A stretch of DNA of 64,000 nt from Molanna angustata (Eukaryota > Arthropoda > Insecta > Trichoptera > Molannidae), in assembly GCA_963576475.1 (NCBI GenBank), contig OY754990.1, positions 15,148,206-15,212,205 of the forward strand, read 5' to 3'. Position numbers and translations under genes: made by a program. Below the pieces are notes generated by a model. The model saw only the letters and a program-made list of their open reading frames with translations. It was not told the DNA's origin and did not search any database. Positions 20,463 to 31,930 of this stretch are shown piece by piece. Position 1 is the first letter of the stretch. Each line of letters begins with the position of its first letter.

Positions 20463-20859
20463 TGAATAATTTTCAAAGTTTCTTTGAGAATCACGTGTTG
20501 GTCACAATTCACTAGTTTTTCTTCCAATTAAAGATTGTGCAATGCAGTTAAGCACGGTTTCTAATCGAGTCAAGTTAGAATTAACCACGTTACTGCAGAG
20601 TTTAACTGCATTAAAAAGTGTATAATCACCTTAACTCTCCCATACATACATCCGTTAGACATGCAAAAGCACTTAGCCCGTACGCTAATAAGATTCCTCA
20701 TCTCATTATTGGGTTAAGTCTAGGGGAATTATTGCAATTTTAACTAGCTAACATAGTGGAACTTTGATAGCACGAACAAATTGTTTTTTTTTATATCATG
20801 CCAGTTTTTCTAAGTCTAAAATCTATAATTTATTAACTTCATGTGAAATATTGTCTACA
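20463..20859. other. Non-coding stretch
   Basis: No feature recognised. Confidence 0.4.
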
Positions 20860-21065
20860 ATGGCGGGTTTATTACCATAAGGAAATTTCCTCCAACCAAC
20901 CGAAGCAACGTCAGGCCATACATAGTGTAGTGGTAGGTACATTATATTAATAAGAAAAAACAAACAGAAAGATAAACACGTAACATTATTAAGTGTAAAA
21001 GAACATCAACAAAGAAAGAATGGAGATAGAGGTTGTGGGATGTGAGAAAGGATAGAGAAGGAGTT
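20860..21065 (-). pseudogene. LINE-B 3' UTR fragment
   Basis: TGGCGGGTTTATTACCATAA and the following TTTCCTCCAACCAACC block match the LINE-B tail in reverse (compare 8930 and 57930). Near 21030 a CCACAACCTCTATCTCC-type segment matches 51055 in complement. The coding part has been replaced by a minisatellite. Confidence 0.5.
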
Positions 21066-22340
21066 CATTTTCACTAGCAACATTGACTTATTTTCACAAA
21101 CAACGTTGACTTATTTTCACAAACAACGTTGACTTTTTTCACAAACAACGTTGACTTATTTTCACAAACAACGTTGACTTATTTTCACTATCAACGTTGA
21201 CTTATTTTCACAAACAACGTTGACTTATTTTCACAAACAACGTTGACTTATTTTCACTATCAACGTTGACTTATTTTCACAAACAACGTTGACTTATTTT
21301 CACAAACAACGTTGACTTATTTTCACAAACAACGTTGACTTATTTTCACAAACAACGTTGACTTATTTTCACAAAGAACGTTGACTTATTTTCACAAACA
21401 ACGTTGACTTATTTTCACAAACAAAGTTGACTTATTTTCACAAACAACGTTGACTAATTTTCACTATCAACGTTGACTTATTTTCACAAACAACGTTGAC
21501 TTATTTTCATAAACAACGTTGACTTATTTTCACTATCAACGTTGACTTATTTTCACAAACAACGTTGACTTATTTTCACAAACGACGATGATTTTACTAA
21601 CACAATCAACTAATTTTCACAAAAACAATGTCTTGATTTTCACAGACAACGATGACTTCATAATCATAAACAACAATGACTTCATTTGCATAAAATAACT
21701 TCATTATCACAAACAACAACGATTATTTCATTTACAATATTACCTAATTTTTAAAAAAATGATTATTTTATTTTTTATATACAACTATGGCTTCATTATC
21801 ATAAACAACAATGACGTCATTTACATAATTATCTGATTTTTACAAAAAAAGATTAATTTATTTTTTATAAACAACGATGGCTTCATTTTCATAAACAACG
21901 ATGGTTAACAAGTTTTCACAAAAACAATGTCTTGATATTCACAGACAACGATGACTTCATTATCATAAACAACATTGACTTCATTTGCATAATATAACTT
22001 CATTATCAAAAACAATGATGATTTCATTTACACAATTACCTATTTTCCTAAATAACGATTTGTATATTTTTTATAAACAACGATGGCTTCATTTTTGTTA
22101 ACAAAGATGACTTCGTTCACACAATGACTTCATTTTTACAGGAAACCATGACTTAGTTTACATAAACAAAAATAATGAGTTACACAATGACTTTATTAAC
22201 AAAAACCGATTATACTATATAAACGTTTGAGTAGGTACATCACGTATGTAGTGTTGGTGTGATATGAATGTACAAAGGTCCCATCTCCATTACCCAGATA
22301 TGCATAGTTACACAATGACTTCATTTCCACAAATCAACTG
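21066..22340. repeat. 23-bp minisatellite with decaying flank
   Basis: About 22 copies of TTGACTTATTTTCACAAACAACG lie between 21066 and 21590, with a minor variant in which ACAAAC is replaced by ACTATC. From 21590 to about 22340 the same words (ATGACTTCATT, ATAAACAACGATG) continue but are strongly diverged. The array is therefore homogeneous at one end and ancient at the other. Confidence 0.9.
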
Positions 22341-22829
22341 TACGTACAGCACCAACATGGAATTGTGGAACTAAACCCTCGGCTTTGTGGAACTCGGACT
22401 GTAGCGCAGATTAATTATAGGCGACGTCAGAATAGACTGATAATATTTTGTAAACAACAAATAAACGGACTTGAATTATAGCTCTTCGTCTCTGTTACAG
22501 TATAAAAACAAATTAAAAATCCCTTTTGTATAATATGTAAATCGAATACATAGATACAATTAAATACAATATTTTTTACAATCGCATATTACATTTATTT
22601 TATGCGGCGCTGGCCGATTTACTAATGATATTAATAACAATTAAGCACTACAAATAATAACACTCAATTATTATTATTACCATTATACACTTCCTCAAAA
22701 GAATTAGCAGATCAATGCGTAAATTGTAAATTATTTAAAAGAGCAAAATAAAATGCAACAAACGCATCATCAAGCTTTCAATTGGGAATAGTTCACCTAT
22801 CCAGATACTTAACATATCAAATGATTAGG
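22341..22829. other. Non-coding stretch
   Basis: No feature recognised; AT-rich from 22540. Confidence 0.4.
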
Positions 22830-23225
22830 CTATGAGGAGGTCTCTATACTACCTAACAACCCTACTGATTCCCGAATATTAACGTTTAAAAAATCTTTAA
22901 CAATTCTACATGTATTTTGCATTTTTATTATTAAGTTTTTCGATAAATCTATTATTTCTAAATTACGGATTAACGATTTTGGAATAATGCCAGTGGCTGA
23001 AATAATGAACGGCAATATTATTATTTTACGAGAATGCCAAAGTCTTTTAATCTCATTACCTAAAGCGGTGTATTTTCTAATTTTTTCATCAAAAGTTTTT
23101 ATAATATTACTAGAATTTGGAATAGCCACGTCGCAAATATATGTTATTTTTTTTAATTTTATCATCTTACTTATACATATACAGATATTGGATTTTTTTC
23201 CGTCGAGAGTCAACATTTTCACCAT
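22830..23225 (-). pseudogene. LINE C-terminal domain (P-x-I-I-S-A-T-G type)
   Basis: The 131-codon minus-strand frame contains I-C-D-V-A-I-P-N-S-S-N-I, then E-K-I-R-K-Y-T-A-L-G-N-E-I-K-R-L-W, then P-F-I-I-S-A-T-G-I-I-P-K-S-L, then N-T-C-R-I-V. This is the conserved C-terminal region of a widespread class of animal LINE ORF2 proteins, downstream of RT. The upstream residues (about the first 20) derive from a foldback-family fragment that abuts it at 23165-23225, so the apparent start is artificial. Confidence 0.65.
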
Positions 23226-23830
23226 AGGTCATCTTTGGCACCTACAAATCGTAAGCCGTGTTGGTGTTTGATTTCCGGTTCTCATAAATATTTTAATTCT
23301 TGCTTCGTCTCGATTGAAACGTATAATTTATTAAAAAAATACAATCAATGTTTCAAAGATAATATAATAAAAAAAGCATAGAGAAATTTGGGGAGTGGAG
23401 TATTGATATTTTTATTGACAAACATTTTTTTAATATCCTCAAAAGAGACGAAGATGGGATATTGTAGAAGAACCAGGAACTCGGAGCACCTACAGGGCTT
23501 ACGACCTGTCATCGACTGGTTTACGTGATCACTTTATGCGCTTGCGCAACGTTCACCAATTATACCTTCTCATTGAGTTCCCTTGTCAATGTAATTTTTG
23601 AAAGTTATATATATTTGAATAGTGTGTAACATTTCACCTGAAAACAATAAACTATACTATTGCCATCTATGAAGTAAAGGAAAAGTCTTTTTGTAACGCC
23701 ATCTATTGAGAAATTAGTTTATTTGTAAACAATGAAAGCAACAGTCCTTATAAATGAGATGACGGTGTCTCGCACAGATGTCACCCCTGAACTGCGCCAG
23801 AAATATTATTTTATTTTTGGCTTGTTTACC
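23226..23830. mobile_element. Foldback-family copies, diverged
   Basis: Bases 23226-23330 match the minus orientation of the foldback unit (GGCACCTACAAATCGTAAG, then CGGTTCTCATAAATATT). Bases 23395-23830 match it in plus orientation through GTCACCCCTGAACTGCGCCAG at 23784 and the CCTACTTGTACCATTGTGTA end. The inverted arrangement resembles 27149-27767. Confidence 0.6.
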
Positions 23831-24520
23831 TACTTGTACCATTGTGTATGTAATTGATGGAGTATTGATGTTTTGTGTGTGTTTAACGTTTAAAAAGTAT
23901 ATATTAATATTTTCAAATCATCAAATTGACATCGATAACTTACACAGTTGTGAATAATGCTAAATACACGTAATCCTCATTTATTTTAGTATTTCTAACG
24001 AGAAAATAATATGTCGAGATATTTTGTATATGTACAAAGTTGAGCAAAGTACAAAAAACATGGTCTTGAATTAATTATCTGAGACTTTTAATGAGAAAAA
24101 TTATACATAAGTACATAGAAATTATATATACTAAAAAGATTATATTTTTTAAATCCGTCGATTAAAAAAATATTGTCGATTATTTCAAGAGAATTACATT
24201 CTGTCTTCCATCGGCAGTTTAAAGCCAAGACGCGTGTATGAAGGAACATTTTGTATGGTGTAGTGGACTTTTTGCATGCCAAAAACACCAACATAGAGAC
24301 TTCGTAGAATATAATATATGCTGTTCTATATATATGGATAAATTCAGAATTTGAAGAAGAACATTTTTTGTGTCTGTGTGTCTGTGTCCCCCCCCCCCTT
24401 CGACCCTTTTGATCCGCTCAATTTACAGAGCCCAAAATTTCAGAATAATATATAGATAGTTATATGCCTACAAAACTTGTATACTCAGAATTTTGAATTT
24501 TTGTTTTTATTTTTGAATAT
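23831..24520. other. Non-coding stretch
   Basis: AT-rich, with a C run at 24389-24399; no gene seen. Confidence 0.4.
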
Positions 24521-24955
24521 TTGAATTTAGTTATCAATTATAAATATCTCTCTAGGGGGGACATATCTTGTATCACGCGTATGAGAATTGGCCATTGTCT
24601 TGTTGCTTCCCACCTTTACAAAATTAATGTTATTAACAGTCCACTTTGTGAATGTGGTCAGGAAGAGGAGACCCTTGACCATTTATTTTTTAATTGCTTC
24701 AACCGTATATCTTCTAACAATTTATTTTATTTTAATCTGGTAAAAATTACTTGCGCATCCCCAATCAATATGTCATATATAATGTCGATTCAAAATTTTA
24801 AATTAACAAACATATTGCTTAGCTTCTTAAAGTCAAATAACATCCAACTCTGATTAATTTAATTTTAACAAATTCAACCAATTTATGATATTTCCACCAA
24901 GGCAAAAAGCACTCTCTGTAGGGTGAATAGCCATTAAACAAAAAAAAAATTATAA
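24521..24955 (+). pseudogene. LINE C-terminal fragment with C-x-C-G motif
   Basis: The open frame to 24853 contains I-T-R-M-R-I-G-H, then P-L-C-E-C-G-Q-E-E-E-T-L-D-H-L-F-F-N-C-F. This is the pattern found after the RNase H domain at the end of I-clade and related LINE ORF2 proteins. A short 3' UTR with poly(A) runs to about 24955. The clade is inference. Confidence 0.65.
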
Positions 24956-25689
24956 ATATTTTCTATTTTTTTTCACTTTTAATATCTTATATTGTATGTT
25001 GTCTATGGTTGTCTATGGAATTACGATAAACGTCTAATCTACCTACCTATATTAGATAGATATAAAAATCTACGTATTTTTATGTGTATTGTACCTATAC
25101 CCACACACAGGCATTAACTTTGTGGGAATTTTGGTATTCTGCAATTTTTTCTTTGAATTTTTTTTTGTAATATTTAATTGATGTTTCTTTAATTTTGTAA
25201 CATGTGCCAAAAATAAAATAAATAAATACAGATCTTGACAACGTGATAAGTTTACACAGTTGCGTAAAGTACTATATTTACGTTTTCCCATAGATTGACC
25301 TAGGCAGTCCAACGATAGAAAACAACACTACAACGGCGTGCATGCAAGGGAGATATTTTCATTGATTGCCATCTGGATCTCCTCGCAAACCCCTTCCTTC
25401 CGCATTCTCGATGTAATCAATCACCCTGCCTGGTTGTGCAGCCTTCATTAATGCATGGGCTGCAACAGGCGAGGGCAGCGCCAAGCTCATTGAAAATTTA
25501 GGATACCCTACAATTGCATTTCGCCCAGACACAGGGGTGAAATAAGTATAAAAGTTAATAAATAACACACATATACTTTACCGCCATGTCATTAACGGAG
25601 AAGAACAGAGAGAACAGAGAGCCATACTCCTTTAGGAATGTATGCTATTGGGGTTGTTATTTAATTGAGAATATAATATATCAATGAAG
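24956..25689. other. Non-coding stretch
   Basis: No gene or repeat recognised; 25360-25520 is less AT-rich and looks unique. The short reverse frame there (25359-25568) has no recognisable domain. Confidence 0.35.
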
Positions 25690-26532
25690 TCAATTATATA
25701 AGAGACCTGGATGTGATACTTGATTCTAAGTTAAATTACATTGAAAACATTAATAATATAATTAGCAAAGCAAATAAGATGCTGGGATTTATTATCCGCA
25801 TAAGCAGGCCTTTCAGAAATATTAACACTTTTTATACTTTATACACCCCCTTTATACGCCCCCACCTTGAATTTTGTACACAAATTTGGTCCCCTTTATA
25901 TGTAACACATATCACTAGAATTGAAAGAGTACAACATAAATTCATTAACTACCTAAATCATAAATTTCATTTAAATTTTACTGACTATAGGGAATCATTA
26001 AAATATCACAGACTCGACACTCTCGAATCTAGAAGAGTCTTGCACGACCAATCGCTGCTGCATAAAATTCTGAACGGTGCCATCGACTCACCTGAGCTTG
26101 TTAACCTAGTGGGTATCCATGTTCCAGGTAGAATGGTTCGCCGATCTGAACTTTTACATGTTCCGGTATGTAGAACAAATATCAGAAAGAATGCTACAAT
26201 TCCACGCGTATGTGATTCTCATAACACGTTGTTCTCAGCCGGGGCGGGGTGGACATCTTCAATGTGAAATATGATAAGTTTCGTCGCGAGATATTGAAGG
26301 TGATACGCTCCTAATTTTCCTCCCTCGTACCCTCCTATCCATCCCAAACAAATTGTATATGTGCATGTGTGTGTGTGTGTGTGTGAGGGTGTGTGTGTGT
26401 GTGTGTAACATGAGTTGTTTACAGTATTTTCTTGTTATTGATGGAAAGCTTGTCATTGGCTCTGAATTCTATGTTAAAATTTGTAATATAAAAAATGTAA
26501 ATGAGCTGTTGGCTTCCCAAATAAATAAATAA
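25690..26532 (+). pseudogene. LINE-D (Jockey-like) ORF2 C-terminus and 3' UTR
   Basis: The frame from about 25690 to 26267 carries L-D-S-K-L-N-Y, then L-G-F-I-I-R-I-S-R, then F-I-R-P-H-L-E-F, then I-E-R-V-Q-H-K-F, then L-L-H-K-I-L-N-G. This is the post-RT region of Jockey-like LINEs, similar to the element at 63024. The 3' UTR includes a (GT)n run (26364-26405) and ends with AATAAATAAATAAA at 26520-26532. The copy is 5'-truncated. Confidence 0.7.
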
Positions 26533-27014
26533 ATATCAGAAGGTTGCGATTTTAAGTGCGTGTTCAAATTACTTTCCAATAACATACACCACTATAAAAG
26601 AGATTGCAATTTGATAATCAGTTAATCATTCATTAATAGAAATAGTAATTTATTGTTTGATGAAGGGTTTCTAAATAAAAGATGACTTACATGATTTACA
26701 TCTATTTTCGGTTTAAATAAGTTACAATACTAGGTATACTTGATAAATTTACAGATGTTCGCGATGTTTGGGTTGATATTAATTTTACGAATATTACTAA
26801 AGAGTTAACACTGTAGGGTCTTGCCGGTTGATATGTGAATGAGAAACCGCGCTGTTTATTCGGTTCAGGAACTGATGTCCTTCGGCCATCTTCGTTGATA
26901 TGAATGAGATGCGAGACGATCCGACAAATGACGTATTCATTGACGTATATTGACTGAATGGAGTAGTATTGCCACACTCCTATATCCACATGAACAGTTA
27001 TATACCTACTTCTA
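26533..27014. other. Unique-looking non-coding segment
   Basis: No gene is visible. Bases 26740-26980 have higher complexity than the surroundings and no repeat partners in the window. Confidence 0.35.
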
Positions 27015-27085
27015 TATGCACAGTTGGTAAGCCGTTTGGTTTCCGTGCAGGCGTCCTGGGTTCGATCCCCAGCAGAGGAGAAATT
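27015..27085 (+). repeat. tRNA-like SINE head (degenerate)
   Basis: CAGTTGGTAAGC (A-box-like) at 27021-27032 and GGTTCGATCCC (B box) at 27059-27069 have tRNA spacing. The cloverleaf is imperfect, so this looks like a tRNA-derived SINE remnant and not a tRNA gene. Confidence 0.4.
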
Positions 27086-27148
27086 TATTTAAATTCATTG
27101 CTTGGCAATAAACTCGCCACTTGCGCAGGGTGCAAGGTGTTTATTATT

Positions 27149-27767
27149 TTTTAACAGATTTTTAATTATCTCAATAGAGACGAAGTTGGAATATTTACTG
27201 TAGGAGAACCGGGAAATCAAGGCACCTACAGGGCTTACGACCTGTCATCGGCTGGTTTACGTGATCACTTTATGCGCTTGCGCAACGTTCACCAATTATG
27301 CCTTTTAATGAGATCCCTATCAATTCAATTTTGAAAGTTCTATATATTGTAATACTGAAATTATTTTCGCTTGAAAATAAGGAATTTTTACTATAGCCAT
27401 CTATGGGTGAAATTATGAACAACAATCTTATTATTTTTATTTATTTTGTTGGAACGCCATCTATTGAGAGAATTGGTTTTTTGTAAATAATGAAAGCCAC
27501 AATTCTTATATCTGAGGTGACAATGCATTTTTCGCATAGAAGTCACCCCTGAATTGCGCCAGACTTATAAGGTTATTTTTTGTCTTATTTAGCCAGCCGA
27601 TGACAGGTCGTAAGCCCTGTAGGTGCCTTGATTTCCCGGTTCTCCTACAGTAAATATTCCAACTTCGTCTCTATTGAGATAATTAAAAATCTGTTAAAAA
27701 ATATCTTTGACTCCCGACAGGGAAAAAAATCCAATGTTTGCGCATATGCAATAATAAAAATATTCGA
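27149..27767. mobile_element. Foldback element with 12-bp target duplication
   Basis: GTGTTTATTATT directly flanks both sides (27137-27148 and 27768-27779). The left arm (27149-about 27590) reads the family unit in plus orientation. The right arm (about 27593-27767) reads its beginning in reverse, so about 100 bp (from AACAGATTTTTAATTATCTC to GACCTGTCATCGGCTGG) can pair as a stem. There is no protein. The same end-to-end structure, reversed, closes the larger array at 44900-46565. Confidence 0.7.
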
Positions 27768-27824
27768 GTGTTTATTATTATTATTATTATCATATCCTTG
27801 CAAACATACATTGCTTCCGTTACA

Positions 27825-28080
27825 TTAATGCACCGTCCAGAATCTTCTCCTAGCTCTACTCCATCGTATGATATCCTCGGTCCCACAGGTCTGCCTAATG
27901 TCGTCATTGCGAATTAAAGCGTCCTATGCGTCTTCTCTGTTATAGCCCTTAAAACGTTCATTTCCGATGTTCGTAGGAGGTTTTTGGTTCTGGCCATGTC
28001 GGCTCTTGTCCCCACCGTATATGTCATGATTGGTCTAACACATGTCTTATAAATTCTTAGTCTGTATGATCGAATAAACC
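27825..28080 (-). pseudogene. LINE-R ORF2 fragment
   Basis: The minus strand reads R-I-Y-K-T-C-V-R-P-I-M-T-Y, then T-R-A-D-M-A-R-T-K, then R-T-S-E-M-N-V-L-R-A-I with frame breaks. This is the standard post-RT segment of RTE-like LINEs, and 31069-31356 continues the same family (S-E-M-R-T-L-R-A-I-A-G-K-T). Confidence 0.6.
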
Positions 28081-28189
28081 AACAAGACTGTTACTCCTAA
28101 TTTTTCATCTCATTAATCCTATGAACTATTTCTTTTTTTATATTGGAGTCAAATCACATTGATAATAATTGGAAAATAAAGATACACAA

Positions 28190-29040
28190 CCGATTATATA
28201 TTAATTTTATTTTATTTAATATATCTTTACACTTTTATGACATAATGTTATATAATAATCAACCTCACTAGGACTAGCCTGTATCGAGGTCGAAAATTTT
28301 ACAAAATCAAATGGTAAAGACAATAATATAAAATGATATAAAAATAGTATGTAATACAAAAGAGACATAAAAGTATAACAAAAAAAAATTTAAAACTATA
28401 AGAAAAGATACATAAAATAACAGAATACAAATAAACACAAAAATGAACCCAGAGCTATAAAATATACTATGCTGCAGCTAAATACAGTTGGGTACCTGCG
28501 TCCATAACTGCAACAATAATTATATACATCACAGCTCTGGACTCACTATATACCTACATACATACTAATAAAATTCTACACAAAAACTAGTGTGACCACA
28601 CGTTTGGAATAAAATATAAATTAAATGACAATATGAATATAAATTATAAGAATAAAAATTACATGACAATGTGAACACTATTGAATACATTTAGCATATT
28701 TATACAATTTGAAATAACATAGGATTTTACCAGTTTTTTGAAAATTACAATTGTTTTTGCTGATTTAATTAAAGTTGGAAGATCGTTAAATATAATAGGT
28801 GCTACATAAAAGTAGTTTCTCTGACCAAATAAAATATTCATTCTATCTGGCCGGAAATTGAGAGAGACACTGCCTCTAGTCAATCTATTTTGTTGTGATC
28901 TAGTAGCTGTATCCAAATTAAAAAAAAACTTGCACAACGCTCGTATGATAAATAATTGTCTAGGGCTAAGTACACCTGTCTCTTCATAAAGTTTGTCAGT
29001 GGGATAGCGAAAATCTTTTTTATAAATAATTTTCAAAAAA
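28190..29040 (-). pseudogene. CR1/Jockey-like LINE C-terminus and 3' UTR
   Basis: The minus frame 28659-29036 includes S-P-R-Q-L-F-I-I-R-A-L, then F-G-Q-R-N-Y-F-Y-V-A-P-I-I-F-N-D-L-P. It aligns by eye with the C-terminus of the 53746-56460 ORF (F-G-Q-R-N-F-I-F-I-A-P). The 3' UTR lies at 28190-28658, including a CCTCACTAGGACTAGCCTG block also seen near 59320. Confidence 0.65.
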
Positions 29041-29059
29041 AGTTTTTTGCACTATGCAT

Positions 29060-29400
29060 AGTCATACTACTTACTTATTTACTTCCGTTGGCCATACAAC
29101 TCCGGTAGAGCTTTAGCCTCCTGAACAATAGCTTTCCAAGCCTTCCTGTCAGCTGCAGTGGACTCCCAGTCATCACAAGCATTCAGCACGTTCAGATCTC
29201 GGGTAACACTGTCCATCAATCTCTGCCTTGGTCTTCCCAGGGGTCTCTTGTCTACAGGGTTATTTTGTCCAATCATGTCCAATCCAAGCTAATCTTCTGG
29301 ACCTGATTTCGCCGGTGATTAAAGGTTGTCCTGTCAATGCACGAATTTCCTCATTGCTTCGTGGTCTACATGTACCTGCCGCAATTCCTGGTCTTGGGCC
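29060..29400 (-). pseudogene. LINE ORF2 C-terminal fragment
   Basis: The minus frame 29079-29282 ends D-W-E-S-T-A-A-D-R-K-A-W-K, then E-A-K-A-L-P-E-L-Y. It is preceded by G-R-P-R-Q-R-L-M-D-S-V, the usual LINE ending. Upstream (29283-29400, shifted frame) A-L-T-G-Q-P-L-I-T-G-E-I continues it. The copy is broken by at least one frameshift. Confidence 0.65.
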
Positions 29401-29944
29401 TAATATTTCACGTAATATTTAGTCATATCCTGCTGATATTCTTTGGCAAACATCCCTATAAGTTGCTCTATTTGTCATTTTTAAGTGTGTCTGTAAGGTT
29501 TGAGACTTCTCTGAATTCTTGTTCTTGTCTGTTTTTTCAGAGGTTTGCATGGGGCCGTTATTAGTCGCCATAATCAGAACGAGTGGTGGTTAGAGAAGAT
29601 CAGGCAAATTGCCCTGCTACATACTCTACTAATTAATCTCATTTCTACAGCACGATAGTCGAAACAATAAATAAGAATATATGGTGTTCACAGTTAATTA
29701 GTTGGTACAGATACATAGACTATTGTGAAGTCTAATTAATTGCCGTAGTTCTTGGTGAGTCTCTAGTTGTTGTTGGAGGAGATATGTAGCTAAATGCATT
29801 AAAGGCCAAGAAACAGGAAACAAGAAACTTCAAGATAAACCTCTTAAGATGAAGATGTACGGTAAGAGAATGAGTCTGGTGAAACAGGATATATTATCTT
29901 AACACACCATTACATGCAGGAGCGGAGAATCTATTCCAAAAACA
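29401..29944. other. Non-coding stretch
   Basis: No feature recognised. Confidence 0.4.
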
Positions 29945-30480
29945 GTTTTTACTCCTCACTAACGCAAGGGGATATAGTGGGGAATTATGATTTCGCAATT
30001 TTTAAGGCTATTATATATTTTTTTATTGCATATTATCAACTAATATGATGCTGAGATTGTATTCTGAAAGTTTCATCATAATGTATCTGTGTGTGTGTGT
30101 GCTATGTACGGCTTGTTTATTTTACTTTATCGATTATAGACTAAAGTACCTACTCATTCGATTATTTTCAAATTTTGCAAATATGTATATCTAATACTCG
30201 CTTAAACCTCATTAGATTTTGAAGGATATCTGAATAGTGCTTCGCATTTTTTTTAACTGTCAAATATTTCAAAGTAAACCCAAGCTCGGGAAACTTAAAA
30301 TTTGAAATTTTTATTTTCAAATTGGTAAAAAGGCACATCACTTTCATAAAGTGGCATGGAAGAAATATCAAGGTTTCGTAATAAAATATTATAATAAAAA
30401 AATATTTTTCATACAAAATTTGAATACTTTATAGAATGACTTGTCAGTGAGGAGTTTAGCGTTGACCACTACCCACTCGT
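29945..30480. mobile_element. Second element of the CTCTCCACAC-end family
   Basis: The left end ACTCCTCACTAACGC and the complement of the right end (AACTCCTCACTGAC) are inverted. The right side continues into CCACTACCCACTCGTTTTTT, as at 19155-19185. The interior shares ATGATTTCGCAAxxTTTA with 18127. It is non-coding. Confidence 0.45.
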
Positions 30481-31020
30481 TTTTTGTTTGCTGTAAAATA
30501 AATACAAAATTGTTCATCGAGGAAATATCAAGTGATTTAAGCAGGAAACGGTTTACGTAAACATGCACTGTCATCGGTAATAATTGTCCCAAATTGTGAA
30601 AGTTTCACAGCACTTAGCGATCGGGACAATACTGCTGTGAAATTCTAGTACGGACAGACAGGTGGAGTCAAATAAATGTGTGTAAAAAAAAAAAAAACAA
30701 ATTCTTTCCAGATAAACAGACCATTGTAAATAAAAGCCATTTGTCACGGGTTTTTTAACGCGACACAGACAATATTTTGTGGTGGATGTCACACACAAAG
30801 GGCCAAATAAACTGATGAATGAAAAATATTTATATTTATCATAAGGGATATATTCTAAATGGATAGTACACCGGCGTCCTGAGATGGGAGACCCGTGAAT
30901 ATAAATTGGAGGAGTAACAGGAGCAACTATCTCCATTTCAATTTTAAGACAAGCGTCTGCCGTCAGACAGATCAAGGGACAGATCAAGGAAGTCAGAAAT
31001 ACGCGTGCGCCCAAATATTT
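30481..31020. other. Non-coding stretch with unique-looking part
   Basis: No gene seen; 30850-31010 looks like unique sequence. Minus-strand open frames across it show no domain. Confidence 0.35.
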
Positions 31021-31360
31021 AACTTCTTCTTCTTCTTCTCCTTTTGAATAGACCTTCAGGTCTGTTTTTTAAGAAGACTGCTCTTCCTGCGAGGTGGACC
31101 CCCAGCTATCCCTCCATCTTTTTGGCGGTCTACTGCGAGGGTGCGTTCCGTGAGGCTGATTGTGAAGCACGATATGAGGAAGTCTGGTGCTGTCCATCCT
31201 TTGGACATGATCATACCAGTCCCTCCTCCGCTGCCTACTCCATCTGATGATATCCTCAACCTCACATAGTTCCCTTATTCTGGAGATCCTCACTCGGTCT
31301 CTCAGGGTTTTGCCTGCAATAGCTCGCAATGTCCTCATTTCTGAAGTACTCAACATTTGT
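31021..31360 (-). pseudogene. LINE-R ORF2 C-terminus
   Basis: The minus frame 31069-31356 contains L-R-A-I-A-G-K-T-L-R-D-R, then R-W-S-R-Q-R-R-R-D-W-Y-D-H-V-Q-R-M, then R-P-P-K-R-W-R-D-S-W. The tail at 31023-31039 is a GAA microsatellite in the sense direction. The copy is 5'-truncated and belongs to the family seen at 27825 and 58035. Confidence 0.75.
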
Positions 31361-31930
31361 TTGCTATAATAATTTTATTTATCTACATATAATAATAGAA
31401 ACACATCTATAATAATTTTATTTAAGAAGAGTGATATGGCAGATGCAGACGGAGGTTTTTTGAGCTGGTCCCATCGGTGTATACACAAAATACACCCTTC
31501 CAAGTCATAAATCCCGCAGAGTTTCAAATACCTGATTTATTCATTTTTATTCAAAGCCATCATCGCACGCATGGAGATAGCCGATTTTATGGTGTATCGT
31601 AAAAATAGGAAAGGAAAATACCCACTCTTTGGATGAAACGTCGAACATATCAATATGTGTCCAGCATATTGTACCTTAACATCGCCTTTTATACTCCATG
31701 GATGGAGGTTGTACGGAGTTGGGGTATGCTGTACAAAGATCCATCTATAAGCCTGTTGCCCCGTTTTTTTACGAGCCGATCTGTCAATATAATGTTGAAC
31801 TTTGTATAAGGTGATTCTCGTTACAATATTATAAAAATAATAAAGATACCGATCTTTGAGATACCTACAGCCTAAGTTCTACAGTCATAAAGTGTCGTAT
31901 TGTGTTCTTGGACAGCTAAAAGGTATTATT
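31361..31930. other. Non-coding stretch
   Basis: No feature recognised. Confidence 0.4.

Noticed and set aside
21066..21590. CRISPR-like regular repeats
   Set aside because: Units are directly contiguous without unique spacers, and the genome is eukaryotic. The same applies to 59463-60921.
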